Below, one piece after another: positions 45,567 through 52,391 of a stretch of 52,391 bases of DNA. This DNA comes from an uncultured Solobacterium sp. (GTDB lineage: Bacteria > Bacillota_I > Bacilli_A > Erysipelotrichales > Erysipelotrichaceae). The stretch lies in NCBI GenBank assembly GCA_900546285.1, contig URCJ01000005.1, forward strand, positions 1-52,391. Reading direction: 5' to 3'. Position numbers and translations under genes: made by a program. A model generated the notes under the pieces. That model was not told the DNA's origin. It ran no database searches and worked only from the letters and a program-made list of their open reading frames with translations. The number at the start of each line of letters is the position of its first letter. Positions within the stretch are counted from its first letter, which is position 1.

Positions 45567-45861
45567 ATGAAAAACTTACATTACACTTACCGCATTAGGA
45601 AACTACATTGACATTAAAGAACTAACAGTTGGCGAAGAATTAATTCTAGAAAAAGACAAAGAAAATCAATATGATGATGAAGCTATCAAGGTAATGGGCA
45701 CAAACCACAGCAAGAAAGGCTATGTAGCTAATTCCGTCCATACCAAATATAAAGGAACCAACTCAGCAGGATACATCTACAACATGTTTGATGATACATG
45801 TAAATGTGTTGTTAGATTTATTTATGACAAAGGAGCTATCACTGAAATAGAACATAACTAG
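45567..45861 (+). pseudogene. HIRAN-domain protein gene with a frameshift near the start
   Basis: GGAG followed 8 nt later by ATG (45567) opens a frame that reads MKNLHYTYRIRKLH and stops. One base out of phase, from the ATT at 45580, a frame runs to 45861 reading ITLTALGNYIDIKELTVGEE, then EKDKENQYDDEAIKVMG, KKGYVANSVHTKYKGTNSAG and IYNMFDD. This matches small HIRAN-domain proteins, in which ENxYDxEAI and GYVANSVxT are conserved. The total length is one base more than a multiple of three, so one base too many near TTACATTACA would explain it. HIRAN domains bind DNA or nucleic-acid ends in larger proteins; the role of short bacterial versions is not known. The 45503-45554 stretch before it shows only a weak TATATT-type -10. 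Confidence 0.65.
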
Positions 45862-45895
45862 CATCTTTTTAGCACCCATAGAATACAATTGGTTG

Positions 45896-45901
45896 TATCA
45901 T
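45896..45901 (+). promoter_or_regulatory. possible -10 box before the ABC protein gene
   Basis: TATCAT ends 6 nt before the ATG at 45908 and there is no Shine-Dalgarno. TACAAT at 45884-45889 is an alternative that would give a short leader. Either way ribosome binding looks unusual here. Confidence 0.3.
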
Positions 45902-45907
45902 TTTTAT

Positions 45908-48900
45908 ATGTTACAAATTAAGAATATTTCTAAAACTTACAAAACAGGAAACTTCATCCAAAAAGCACTTAATGAAGTTTCTTTAAACTTAAGAGACAAC
46001 GAGTTTGTCGCCATACTTGGCCCATCAGGATCTGGTAAAACCACCTTGTTAAATATTATTGGTGGACTAGATAAATATGACACTGGTGATTTGATTATTA
46101 ATGGTATCTCCACCAAAGACTACAAAGATAAACAATGGGACACTTATCGTAATCATACTATTGGTTTTATCTTTCAGTCTTATAATTTAATACCACACCA
46201 AACTATTCTATCTAATGTAGAACTAGCTTTAACTATTGCAGGTATTTCTAAGAAAGAAAAGACTAAGCTAGCACTAGATGCTTTAGAAAAAGTAGGTCTA
46301 AAGGAACAAGCTCATAAGAAACCTAATCAATTATCAGGCGGTCAGATGCAACGTGTTGCGATTGCGAGAGCTTTAGTAAACAATCCATCTATCGTCTTAG
46401 CAGATGAGCCAACAGGTGCTCTAGATACCAAGACATCAATACAAGTAATGGATCTATTAAAAGAAGTGGCAAAGGACAGATTGGTTGTTATGGTTACCCA
46501 TAATCCAGAACTTGCTAAAGACTATGCTAATAGAATTGTTAACTTAAAAGATGGAGTTATTATCGATGATACTAATCCATATAAGGGACTTGAATCGGGC
46601 TCGAATCTGGGCTCGAACCTGGGCTCGAATCCGGGCTTGAATCCGGGCTCGAATCTCCCTCCGGCTCATATGTCTTTCTTAACAGCTCTATCATTATCAT
46701 TTAATAACCTATTATCAAAGAAGGGTAGAACCATCCTAACAGCCTTTGCAGGTTCTATAGGTATCATTGGTATCTCTTTGATATTAGCTTTATCAACAGG
46801 CTTTCAAAACTATATCGATAAGATACAAGATGATACGATGTCATCTTATCCTTTAACCATCCAATCAGAAACAACTAATGTTTTTACCGCTTTATTACAA
46901 GCTCATGTACCAAATGACAAAGAAGAAGCTGATGATGGTCTAGTACATGAACAATTAATGATTTCATCGATGATGGATTCAGTAGGTTCTAATGATTTAA
47001 AAAGCTTTATTAGTTATTTAAATGATAATGAAGACTTATATAAAGATGATGTTAAAAAGATAAGTTATGCTTATTCTATTACACCCAGAATCTATACCAA
47101 GGATATTACCGATACTATCGTTCAACTAAATCCTAGTACTTTGATGTCTTCTATTTATTCTGATTCAGCAGCTTCACTTTTATCATCAATGTCAGCAGCT
47201 AATGCCATGGGTATATTTGTACAAAGTGATAAGGAAACATTAGAATCAAATACCAATCTAATAAAAGGACGCTATCCTGAAAAATACAACGAAGTCATGT
47301 TGGTCTTAAAAGATAAAGATAAGATTCCTGATTTATTAGTTTATTCTTTAGGCTTAAGAGACAACAAAGTATTAAATCAACTAGTAAACGATATTATGAC
47401 CAATCATGAAAGTGACATTAAAGATGAGGCCAAGACTTTTACTTATGACGAACTTATTAATAGACAACTTAAACTAATAAATACTAGTGACTTATATCGT
47501 TATAACTATAAATATGATACTTATGAAGATATGTCTAATGATAAAGAATATCTAGAAGATGTCTACAATAAATCTGAAGACTTAATCATTACTGGTGTCG
47601 CTTATTGTAATGATAATTCATCTTTAACAGGCATTATCTATTATGATTCTTTAGTTGACCATGTGATTGATATAGCTAAGGATTCACCTCTAGTTAAGAA
47701 ACAATTAAAGAATCCTGACACAGATGTTTTCTCAGGAAATAAGTTTGACGAAGACAAAGAAAAATCAGGTCTTAATTTCAATGATATGGTATCCATTGAT
47801 CAAGATAAATTAAAGAATGCCTTTAAATTTAACTTAGACACATCAGCTATTAAAGATACTGATTATGCATCTATCATCTTAAATAATTCAAACGATATTA
47901 AAGAAACTATCACTTCTACAACCGATAGTTTTGTGGAGGTAATCAATAATACTTATAAGTCATTTGGAACTACTTTGATTGATTCTTATAATAAGATGTT
48001 CACTCAAACTGTAACTATCGCTACATCTTGTCCTAATGATAACTATGTAGATAATACAGACCCTAGTATGGGCTGTATCTTTAATGAAGGTGATGATTAT
48101 GTAGAAATAAACGGTTATAAATATGTACCTAACAACTATATAAGCACATCTTATGTCTACTATGGTGAATACTCACCACTTGATCCAAATGTTAAGACTG
48201 TTGATTTCTTTATTAATACATTTGATTTAAATGGTGACTTCAACAACAGTATTGATACTATCTGTCAGAATCTAAAGGATAAGACCTATATCAATTTAAC
48301 AAAGGATGATGTTAAAAATACTGCTTATGAGATGTTTAGAACTTATTTTGATGAAGTGAGGAAGAATGAGAACTTTGATTCAACAACTAATCTAATCAAA
48401 GTAGATGATTTAATCGATGTTGATACAGTAGAAAATACTGTCTTAACAAATAGTGCAAGCAGCATCTATGGACAAGCTTACAACAGTGCTAAAGATTTAA
48501 TTAATATGTTAGCTGCTAAGAGTGTGGCAAGTGCTGTACAAGAATCTACAACGCCTCTTATAAAAGTATTTGAAGGAATGGATAAGGCTATTAGCTTTGA
48601 TACAGAAGCCTTCGCTAGTGCTTTTAATTTCGATATGGACGAGGATGAATTATCTAGATTAATGTCATCAATGTTAACTAGTTCTAGTGCTTCATATAAG
48701 AACAATCTAATCAATCTTGGATATCAAGATAAAGAAGAACCAACTTCTATTTCATTCTATTTTAATGATTTTGAATCTAAGGATAATTTCTTAAATTTAA
48801 TCGATGCTTATAATCAACAAGTAAAAGATGAAGATAAGGATATCTCTTATACTGATATGACAGGTCTATTAATGTCTTCAGTATCAACTATTATTAATGC

Positions 48901-49306
48901 AGTAACTTATGTATTAATTGCCTTTGTCTCAATTTCATTGATTGTATCTAGTATCATGATTGCAGTTATCACTTTAATCAGCGTCATGGAAAGAACTAAG
49001 GAAATAGGTATCTTAAGGGCAATGGGTGCTTCTAAACATAATGTTAGTTCTATCTTTAATGCTGAAACATTTATTATCGGTCTATTATCAGGCTTTATAG
49101 GAGTTGGTATATCATCACTATTAACCATCCCAATTAATAATCTAATTCATAAATTAACTGGTGTTTATGATATTAATGCCGTCTTAAATCTAAAACCAGC
49201 TCTAATCTTAGTATTAATATCAGTATTACTTACAATGTTGGCGGGCTTTATTCCAAGTAAAAAGGCTGCTAAACAAGATCCGGTTATTGCGTTAAGAAGT
49301 GAATAG
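45908..49306 (+). CDS. MacB-like ABC transporter: ATPase fused to FtsX-type permease
   Basis: A 1132-residue one-chain ABC protein. Residues 1-222 are the ATPase: Walker A GPSGSGKT (38-45), FQSYNLIP, signature LSGGQ (142-146), Walker B IVLADE (162-167), D-loop GALD and switch His198. A linker with GSNL/GSNP repeats (231-250) leads to the first helix (about 275-297), an outer domain of roughly 650 residues, and three C-terminal helices ending with MERTKEIGILRAMGASKHNV and PSKKAAKQDPVIALRSE, the FtsX-type signature. MacB-like proteins push peptides, lipoproteins or drugs outward, or drive mechanotransmission; the substrate here is unknown. I start at ATG 45908 (MLQIKNISKTY), not at the TTG at 45893. 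It is not obviously part of the glycan locus. Confidence 0.92.
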   Translation: MLQIKNISKTYKTGNFIQKALNEVSLNLRDNEFVAILGPSGSGKTTLLNIIGGLDKYDTGDLIINGISTKDYKDKQWDTYRNHTIGFIFQSYNLIPHQTILSNVELALTIAGISKKEKTKLALDALEKVGLKEQAHKKPNQLSGGQMQRVAIARALVNNPSIVLADEPTGALDTKTSIQVMDLLKEVAKDRLVVMVTHNPELAKDYANRIVNLKDGVIIDDTNPYKGLESGSNLGSNLGSNPGLNPGSNLPPAHMSFLTALSLSFNNLLSKKGRTILTAFAGSIGIIGISLILALSTGFQNYIDKIQDDTMSSYPLTIQSETTNVFTALLQAHVPNDKEEADDGLVHEQLMISSMMDSVGSNDLKSFISYLNDNEDLYKDDVKKISYAYSITPRIYTKDITDTIVQLNPSTLMSSIYSDSAASLLSSMSAANAMGIFVQSDKETLESNTNLIKGRYPEKYNEVMLVLKDKDKIPDLLVYSLGLRDNKVLNQLVNDIMTNHESDIKDEAKTFTYDELINRQLKLINTSDLYRYNYKYDTYEDMSNDKEYLEDVYNKSEDLIITGVAYCNDNSSLTGIIYYDSLVDHVIDIAKDSPLVKKQLKNPDTDVFSGNKFDEDKEKSGLNFNDMVSIDQDKLKNAFKFNLDTSAIKDTDYASIILNNSNDIKETITSTTDSFVEVINNTYKSFGTTLIDSYNKMFTQTVTIATSCPNDNYVDNTDPSMGCIFNEGDDYVEINGYKYVPNNYISTSYVYYGEYSPLDPNVKTVDFFINTFDLNGDFNNSIDTICQNLKDKTYINLTKDDVKNTAYEMFRTYFDEVRKNENFDSTTNLIKVDDLIDVDTVENTVLTNSASSIYGQAYNSAKDLINMLAAKSVASAVQESTTPLIKVFEGMDKAISFDTEAFASAFNFDMDEDELSRLMSSMLTSSSASYKNNLINLGYQDKEEPTSISFYFNDFESKDNFLNLIDAYNQQVKDEDKDISYTDMTGLLMSSVSTIINAVTYVLIAFVSISLIVSSIMIAVITLISVMERTKEIGILRAMGASKHNVSSIFNAETFIIGLLSGFIGVGISSLLTIPINNLIHKLTGVYDINAVLNLKPALILVLISVLLTMLAGFIPSKKAAKQDPVIALRSE
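46597..46656 (+). repeat. 12-bp minisatellite, five units, in the ABC linker
   Basis: Five units of GGGCTCGAATCT and close variants lie in tandem (46597, 46609, 46621, 46633, 46645). They encode GSNL or GSNP four-residue repeats (one unit GLNP) between the ATPase and the first membrane helix. They are far more GC-rich than the surrounding gene. Because 12 is a multiple of three, copy-number change would lengthen or shorten the linker without breaking the frame. Confidence 0.92.
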
Positions 49307-49334
49307 AAATGCTTTTGTTTATCATAACTTGTTT

Positions 49335-49356
49335 GTGGCTAGAAATAGCCACTCTT
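49335..49356 (+). terminator. hairpin after the ABC protein gene, weak terminator
   Basis: GTGGCTA, loop GAAA, TAGCCAC form a 7-bp stem (49335-49341 with 49346-49352) followed by a poor T-tract (TCTT). The 16-base core recurs exactly at 51036-51051. Confidence 0.55.
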
Positions 49357-49433
49357 AGTGTTATAGGTTTTATACATCACTTTTAGCCAATAATCCAAAC
49401 CAATATTTGGTTGTTAATAGTAACCACTAGACT

Positions 49434-49530
49434 TTATCGATTGACTAGATATAGTTTTGTCTAGTAACTAGACAAAAAGTTGTCGAGTGACTAGACAAAA
49501 TGTTGTCTAGTTTGTACAATATTGTCGAGG
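49434..49530 (+). promoter_or_regulatory. operator array: palindromes spaced 23 bp apart
   Basis: Imperfect palindromes with half-site TTGTCTAGT and its complement ACTAGACAA are centred at 49443, 49466, 49489 and 49512, exactly 23 bp apart. The one at 49455-49477 is perfect: TTTTGTCTAGT, A, ACTAGACAAAA. The next (centre 49489) has one mismatch pair in the core, the outer ones are half-sites or weaker. A further half-site TTGTCGAGG (49522-49530) overlaps the Shine-Dalgarno. Such an array suggests cooperative binding of a dimeric repressor, most simply the product of the next gene. An iteron-like role is a less likely alternative. Confidence 0.8.
49492..49520 (+). promoter_or_regulatory. promoter inside the operator array
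   Basis: TAGACA (49492-49497) and TACAAT (49515-49520) are 17 nt apart, each one base from consensus. The predicted start is near 49527, directly before GAGGTGAG. The -35 lies in the right arm of the palindrome centred at 49489 and the -10 next to the site centred at 49512, so a bound repressor would block polymerase. Confidence 0.55.
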
Positions 49531-49537
49531 TGAGTAT

Positions 49538-50986
49538 ATGACAATTCCAGTTAATATTAAAGAATTAATTAATCAAAACGTTGTTGAGTCTAATAGGGTA
49601 GAGTTTAAGGAAAGTTATAATCCCGCAACCATTATTAGAACTATATGTGCTTTTGCGAATGATATTGATAATATCGGTGGTGGTTATATAGTTATTGGAG
49701 TGAAGGAAGAAAATGGTCATCCAGTATATCCATTAAAAGGCGTTGATATAAATGAAATTGATAATATTTTAAAGAAATTAAGAGAAAAGTGTCATTATAT
49801 AGAGCCTTTATATGAGCCAGTAGTAGAGCCTTGTTTAGTAGATGATAAGTATGTAATTGTAATTTGGTGTCAAGGAGGTTATGGTAGACCTTATAAAGCA
49901 CCTAAAGATGTAACTATTAAGGGATCTAACAAGTATTACTATATTAGAAAATTTTCTAGTAGTGTAATCGCTTCTAATGATGAAGAGAAGGAATTATTTT
50001 ATGTTTCTAGCAATATTCCTTTTGATGATAGACCTAATTTATTAGCCGAAATAGATGATTTAGATTTAGGTCTAATGAGGGAACACCTTAAAGAAATAAA
50101 TAGTTCTTTATATGAAAGATCTAAAGAAATGGATACCCTAAACTTGGCTAAAGATTTACAAATTGTAGGTGGTCCTGTTGAGCGCATTAAGCCTTTAAAT
50201 GTTGGCTTATTGATGTTTTCTGAAAACATTGAGAAATATTTTAGATATGCACGAATAGAAGTGGTTGATATTCCAGATCCTACTGGAACAAATATGGTTG
50301 AGAAAGTATTTAAAGGTCCTATACAAAGACAATTAAAAGATGCTCTAGCATATATTAATAACTATGTTATAAAGCAACTAACGATAAAAGTTGAAGACCA
50401 AGCAGAGGCTATTCGTATTTCTAATTATCCATATAGGGCAATAGAAGAGATTCTATCTAACGCCGTGTATCATCGTTCTTATCAAATAAACGAACCAATC
50501 ACAGTAAGAATTACTAATGAATCTATAGAAATAACCAGTTTCCCAGGTTTTGACAGAAGTATCAGTAATAAAGATATCGAAAAAGGCGAAATAAGATCGA
50601 TGATGTATCGAAACCGTAGGATTGGTGATTTCTTAAAAGAATTAAGACTAATAGAGGGAAGAAACACAGGTTTTCCAAATGCTAAAAAAGCTTTAAAAGA
50701 AAACGGATCAGGCAATCTTAAATTCATTATGGATGAGGAAAGAAGATACTTGTCTGTTGTTATTCCAGTTCATGAAAGCTTTTTGACCAAAAAATGCAAT
50801 TCTTATGAAGACAGAATTATAGATTTATTAAGAAAAGAACATCTTTCTTTAACTGAATTAGCTATTAAGATGGGTTATAAGGGAATAAGCGCTAAACTTA
50901 GGGATACCGTAAACAGTCTAATTAGACAAAAAAGAGTATTTTATGTTTTGGATGAAAACAATAAGAAGAAACTGAAAGCTAATTAA
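49538..50986 (+). CDS. AlbA_2 (Schlafen-like) / HATPase_c_4 regulator with C-terminal winged helix
   Basis: A 482-residue protein. Residues 15-145 form the AlbA_2 nucleic-acid-binding domain: ESNRVEFKESYNPATIIRTI, FANDIDNIGGGYIVIGVKEE and YYIRKFSSSVIAS. A middle region leads to an HATPase_c_4-like segment near 290-400 (YRAIEEILSNAVYHRSYQ, then EIRSMMYRNRRIGDFLKEL and EGRNTGFPNAKKAL). The tail (about 425-475) is a winged helix (SLTELAIKMGYKGISAKL). Family members are annotated as ATP-binding or transcriptional regulators; their biochemical action is not well established, though some lie in defence or stress loci. GAGGTGAG precedes the ATG. The array directly upstream suggests autoregulation, probably through the winged helix. 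Confidence 0.88.
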   Translation: MTIPVNIKELINQNVVESNRVEFKESYNPATIIRTICAFANDIDNIGGGYIVIGVKEENGHPVYPLKGVDINEIDNILKKLREKCHYIEPLYEPVVEPCLVDDKYVIVIWCQGGYGRPYKAPKDVTIKGSNKYYYIRKFSSSVIASNDEEKELFYVSSNIPFDDRPNLLAEIDDLDLGLMREHLKEINSSLYERSKEMDTLNLAKDLQIVGGPVERIKPLNVGLLMFSENIEKYFRYARIEVVDIPDPTGTNMVEKVFKGPIQRQLKDALAYINNYVIKQLTIKVEDQAEAIRISNYPYRAIEEILSNAVYHRSYQINEPITVRITNESIEITSFPGFDRSISNKDIEKGEIRSMMYRNRRIGDFLKELRLIEGRNTGFPNAKKALKENGSGNLKFIMDEERRYLSVVIPVHESFLTKKCNSYEDRIIDLLRKEHLSLTELAIKMGYKGISAKLRDTVNSLIRQKRVFYVLDENNKKKLKAN

Positions 50987-51035
50987 ACCAACTCTAACAT
51001 ACAAGCTCTTATATTGATGGTCTATAAATAATATG

Positions 51036-51055
51036 TGGCTAGAAATAGCCATTTT
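51036..51055 (+). terminator. terminator after the AlbA_2-type gene
   Basis: TGGCTA, loop GAAA, TAGCCA form a 6-bp stem (51036-51041 with 51046-51051) followed by TTTTATTAT. The hairpin is identical to the one at 49336-49351 upstream of the same gene. Confidence 0.7.
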
Positions 51056-51067
51056 ATTATATGTATT

Positions 51068-51106
51068 AAAAAATATGAGCTGCCTCTATATAGAAGTAGC
51101 TCATAT
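51068..51106 (-). terminator. terminator after the coiled-coil protein gene
   Basis: ATATGAGCT and AGCTCATAT pair over 9 bp (51073-51081 with 51098-51106), and the stem continues imperfectly inward. On the minus strand it is followed by TTTTTT (51068-51073), so it ends the leftward gene whose stop is at 51158. Confidence 0.75.
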
Positions 51107-51157
51107 CCATAAAACACACAAGACAATTAGGTTATAGTTGCCTAAATAACATACACT

Positions 51158-52391
51158 TTATTTAATCTTAGCTGTCTCAATAATAAAACTAACACTACTT
51201 GTCATACCATCAAGCTTCCCTACAAAAGTATCATAATCCTTATCATTATTCTTTAACATCTTAATATTGTTCACAATATTCTTCATATCATCACCAGAGA
51301 ACTTATTTAAATCATCAGAAGAATCATCGATTGCTTCGTTCATCTTATCACTAAATTCACTTATTGCCTTTGTCATATTAGGCATATTCTCATTTAACTT
51401 ATTAATTACCGACTTTAGAGATAAACTACCATTAGCTATCTCATTCATACCACCAACTAGCAATTCCTTATTAGCACTTAATCCAACACATTCTTCTTTT
51501 ATAGTTGTAGTATCAACATTTAAAGTATTAAAGCTACTTAAATCATTTTTAATATCATTAATATCGTTCTTTATATCGTTAAGCTTTTCTAGATCAACAC
51601 CACTTAAATCAATCTTCTTTAAAGCCAATATTGCATTCTTAGTTTCCTCATCATTTATTTGATCCACATCAATCTTATCAATGTTTTCATTATTAGAATC
51701 AACATCATTTTTAATACTAATGATTAGATTTAAATTAACTTCAATTGAATCCAAGATACTTACACACATATTAACATTGTCTTTCAAATTTGAAACATTA
51801 GTATCCTTTAATAAGTCATCAAGAGAAGTTGCTAATAAGGAAATACCATCAATCATTGAACCTATTTGAGAAATATTATCATTATATTCTCTTATGCCCT
51901 TATCCAAACTATTAATCGCATCATTTAACTTATTAACTCCATCTTTTAGATTATTGCCCTCATCCTTTAACTTTTTAGAAGCATCCTTAATATCATCAAT
52001 CTTTTCATTCAAATCACTCAAATCATTTAAAGAAGAACTTAACTTATTTAAATCATCATCCTCAATCTCTTTAAACAAGCCATTAGAAACAATAGTAGCT
52101 GTATAATCCAAAGTAAAATCTTCAACATCAGCTTCTATATAAGCACTATCATTTAATTTAATATCATCAAAAGTATCTACCTTATATAACATTAAACTAT
52201 CTTTAAGACCAGGTTCTCCATACAACACCGCCATCTTTGTATCGCCTAGACTTAATAACTTACCATTTTCAACTTTGATATTAGAAAACCTATCACTAAG
52301 CATCATCGTAGTTAAACAAAGAAAAGGAACCTTTGTATTATTAATATAATCAACCACTATCTTTAAATGACCTGACTTATGTGCTAAATCT
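51158..52391 (-). CDS. 3' part of an extracytoplasmic coiled-coil protein, cut by the window edge
   Basis: The frame is open to the right edge (no stop between 52357 and 52391), so the GTG at 52357 is not a real start and the gene continues outside. About 410 residues are visible. First comes HKSGHLKIVVDYINNTKVPF, then SDRFSNIKVENGKLLSLGD, EPGLKDSL and IEADVEDFTLDYTATIVSN, a domain I recognise from uncharacterised secreted Gram-positive proteins. After it lie long heptad-type helices (DLNEKIDDIKDASKKLKDEG and more), rich in Asp, Asn and Ser, as in the outer regions of YhgE/Pip-like or MMPL-like proteins. It ends without a membrane helix. The function is unknown; an envelope role is likely. 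Confidence 0.75.
   Translation of the reverse strand, partial: DLAHKSGHLKIVVDYINNTKVPFLCLTTMMLSDRFSNIKVENGKLLSLGDTKMAVLYGEPGLKDSLMLYKVDTFDDIKLNDSAYIEADVEDFTLDYTATIVSNGLFKEIEDDDLNKLSSSLNDLSDLNEKIDDIKDASKKLKDEGNNLKDGVNKLNDAINSLDKGIREYNDNISQIGSMIDGISLLATSLDDLLKDTNVSNLKDNVNMCVSILDSIEVNLNLIISIKNDVDSNNENIDKIDVDQINDEETKNAILALKKIDLSGVDLEKLNDIKNDINDIKNDLSSFNTLNVDTTTIKEECVGLSANKELLVGGMNEIANGSLSLKSVINKLNENMPNMTKAISEFSDKMNEAIDDSSDDLNKFSGDDMKNIVNNIKMLKNNDKDYDTFVGKLDGMTSSVSFIIETAKIK

Noticed and set aside
49400..49420. AACCAA, TAT, TTGGTT inverted repeat as an additional operator
   Set aside because: It is short, outside the 23-bp register and has no half-site match to the array; chance is likely in AT-rich DNA.
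63..51157. CRISPR arrays, insertion sequences, tRNA or rRNA genes
   Set aside because: I found no regularly spaced direct repeats with unique spacers, no transposase, and no clover-leaf or rRNA-like segments; the 23-bp array is palindromic and contiguous, unlike CRISPR.
51267..52106. Open frames on the plus strand opposite the coiled-coil gene
   Set aside because: They mirror the low-complexity, heptad-rich coding strand, lack Shine-Dalgarno sites and resemble no family.
52355..52357. GTG at 52357 as the start of the coiled-coil protein
   Set aside because: The frame stays open to the window edge and the upstream codons (HKSGHLK) belong to the same conserved domain.

Overview
The window is AT-rich DNA from a low-GC Gram-positive bacterium (Bacillota). 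The gene families (cell-wall glycan enzymes, YfhO and LtaS types, ChW repeats, HIRAN, AlbA_2 regulators, a MacB-like ABC protein) would fit an Erysipelotrichia-like or other Bacilli-like gut lineage, but there is no rRNA or housekeeping marker to fix it. TGA acts as a stop (for example at 170-172), so the genetic code is not the mycoplasma one.

Positions 1-41455 are a very large cell-surface polysaccharide locus, almost all on the minus strand. It holds eight GT2 glycosyltransferases (three of the polyprenol-phosphate type), one GT8, eleven polytopic proteins that look like GT-C glycosyltransferases, two Wzx flippases, two stand-alone O-antigen-ligase/polymerase-type proteins, a YfhO protein split by a frameshift, an LtaS-type phosphoglycerol transferase, RmlA, a WecE-type sugar aminotransferase, and a UDP-glucose dehydrogenase with an HTH domain fused at its N-terminus. 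Promoter-like -10 boxes divide the minus strand into probable units starting at 39119, 30253, 22796, 13105, 10066, 5758 and 3061, with a terminator after the aminotransferase at 13199-13230. Inside the units, starts have ordinary Shine-Dalgarno sequences or ATGA overlaps. At most unit heads the -10 box sits about 7 nt before the ATG with no Shine-Dalgarno, which suggests leaderless mRNAs.

Positions 39175-45463 hold two plus-strand genes flanking a minus-strand flippase. The second (41480-45463) fuses a Wzy-like polymerase, a YfhO-like GT-C protein and two inserted ChW repeats. Recombination scars are clear: a GT2/RmlA chimera (5312-5758), an MBOAT acyltransferase remnant (33813-34103), and paralogous pairs of GT-C and ligase genes.

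Positions 45464-52391 leave the glycan locus. They contain a frameshifted HIRAN-domain gene, a large ABC protein with a 12-bp minisatellite in its linker, an AlbA_2/ATPase-type regulator preceded by an array of palindromes spaced exactly 23 bp apart, and the 3' part of a secreted coiled-coil protein running off the right edge.

Working model (inference): nucleotide sugars (dTDP-4-amino-sugar via RmlA and WecE, UDP-glucuronate via Ugd) feed GT2 and GT8 enzymes that build lipid-linked units; Wzx exports them, Wzy-type proteins polymerise them, and the GT-C, YfhO and LtaS-type proteins decorate the polymer outside the cell from polyprenol-phosphate sugars and phosphoglycerol donors.
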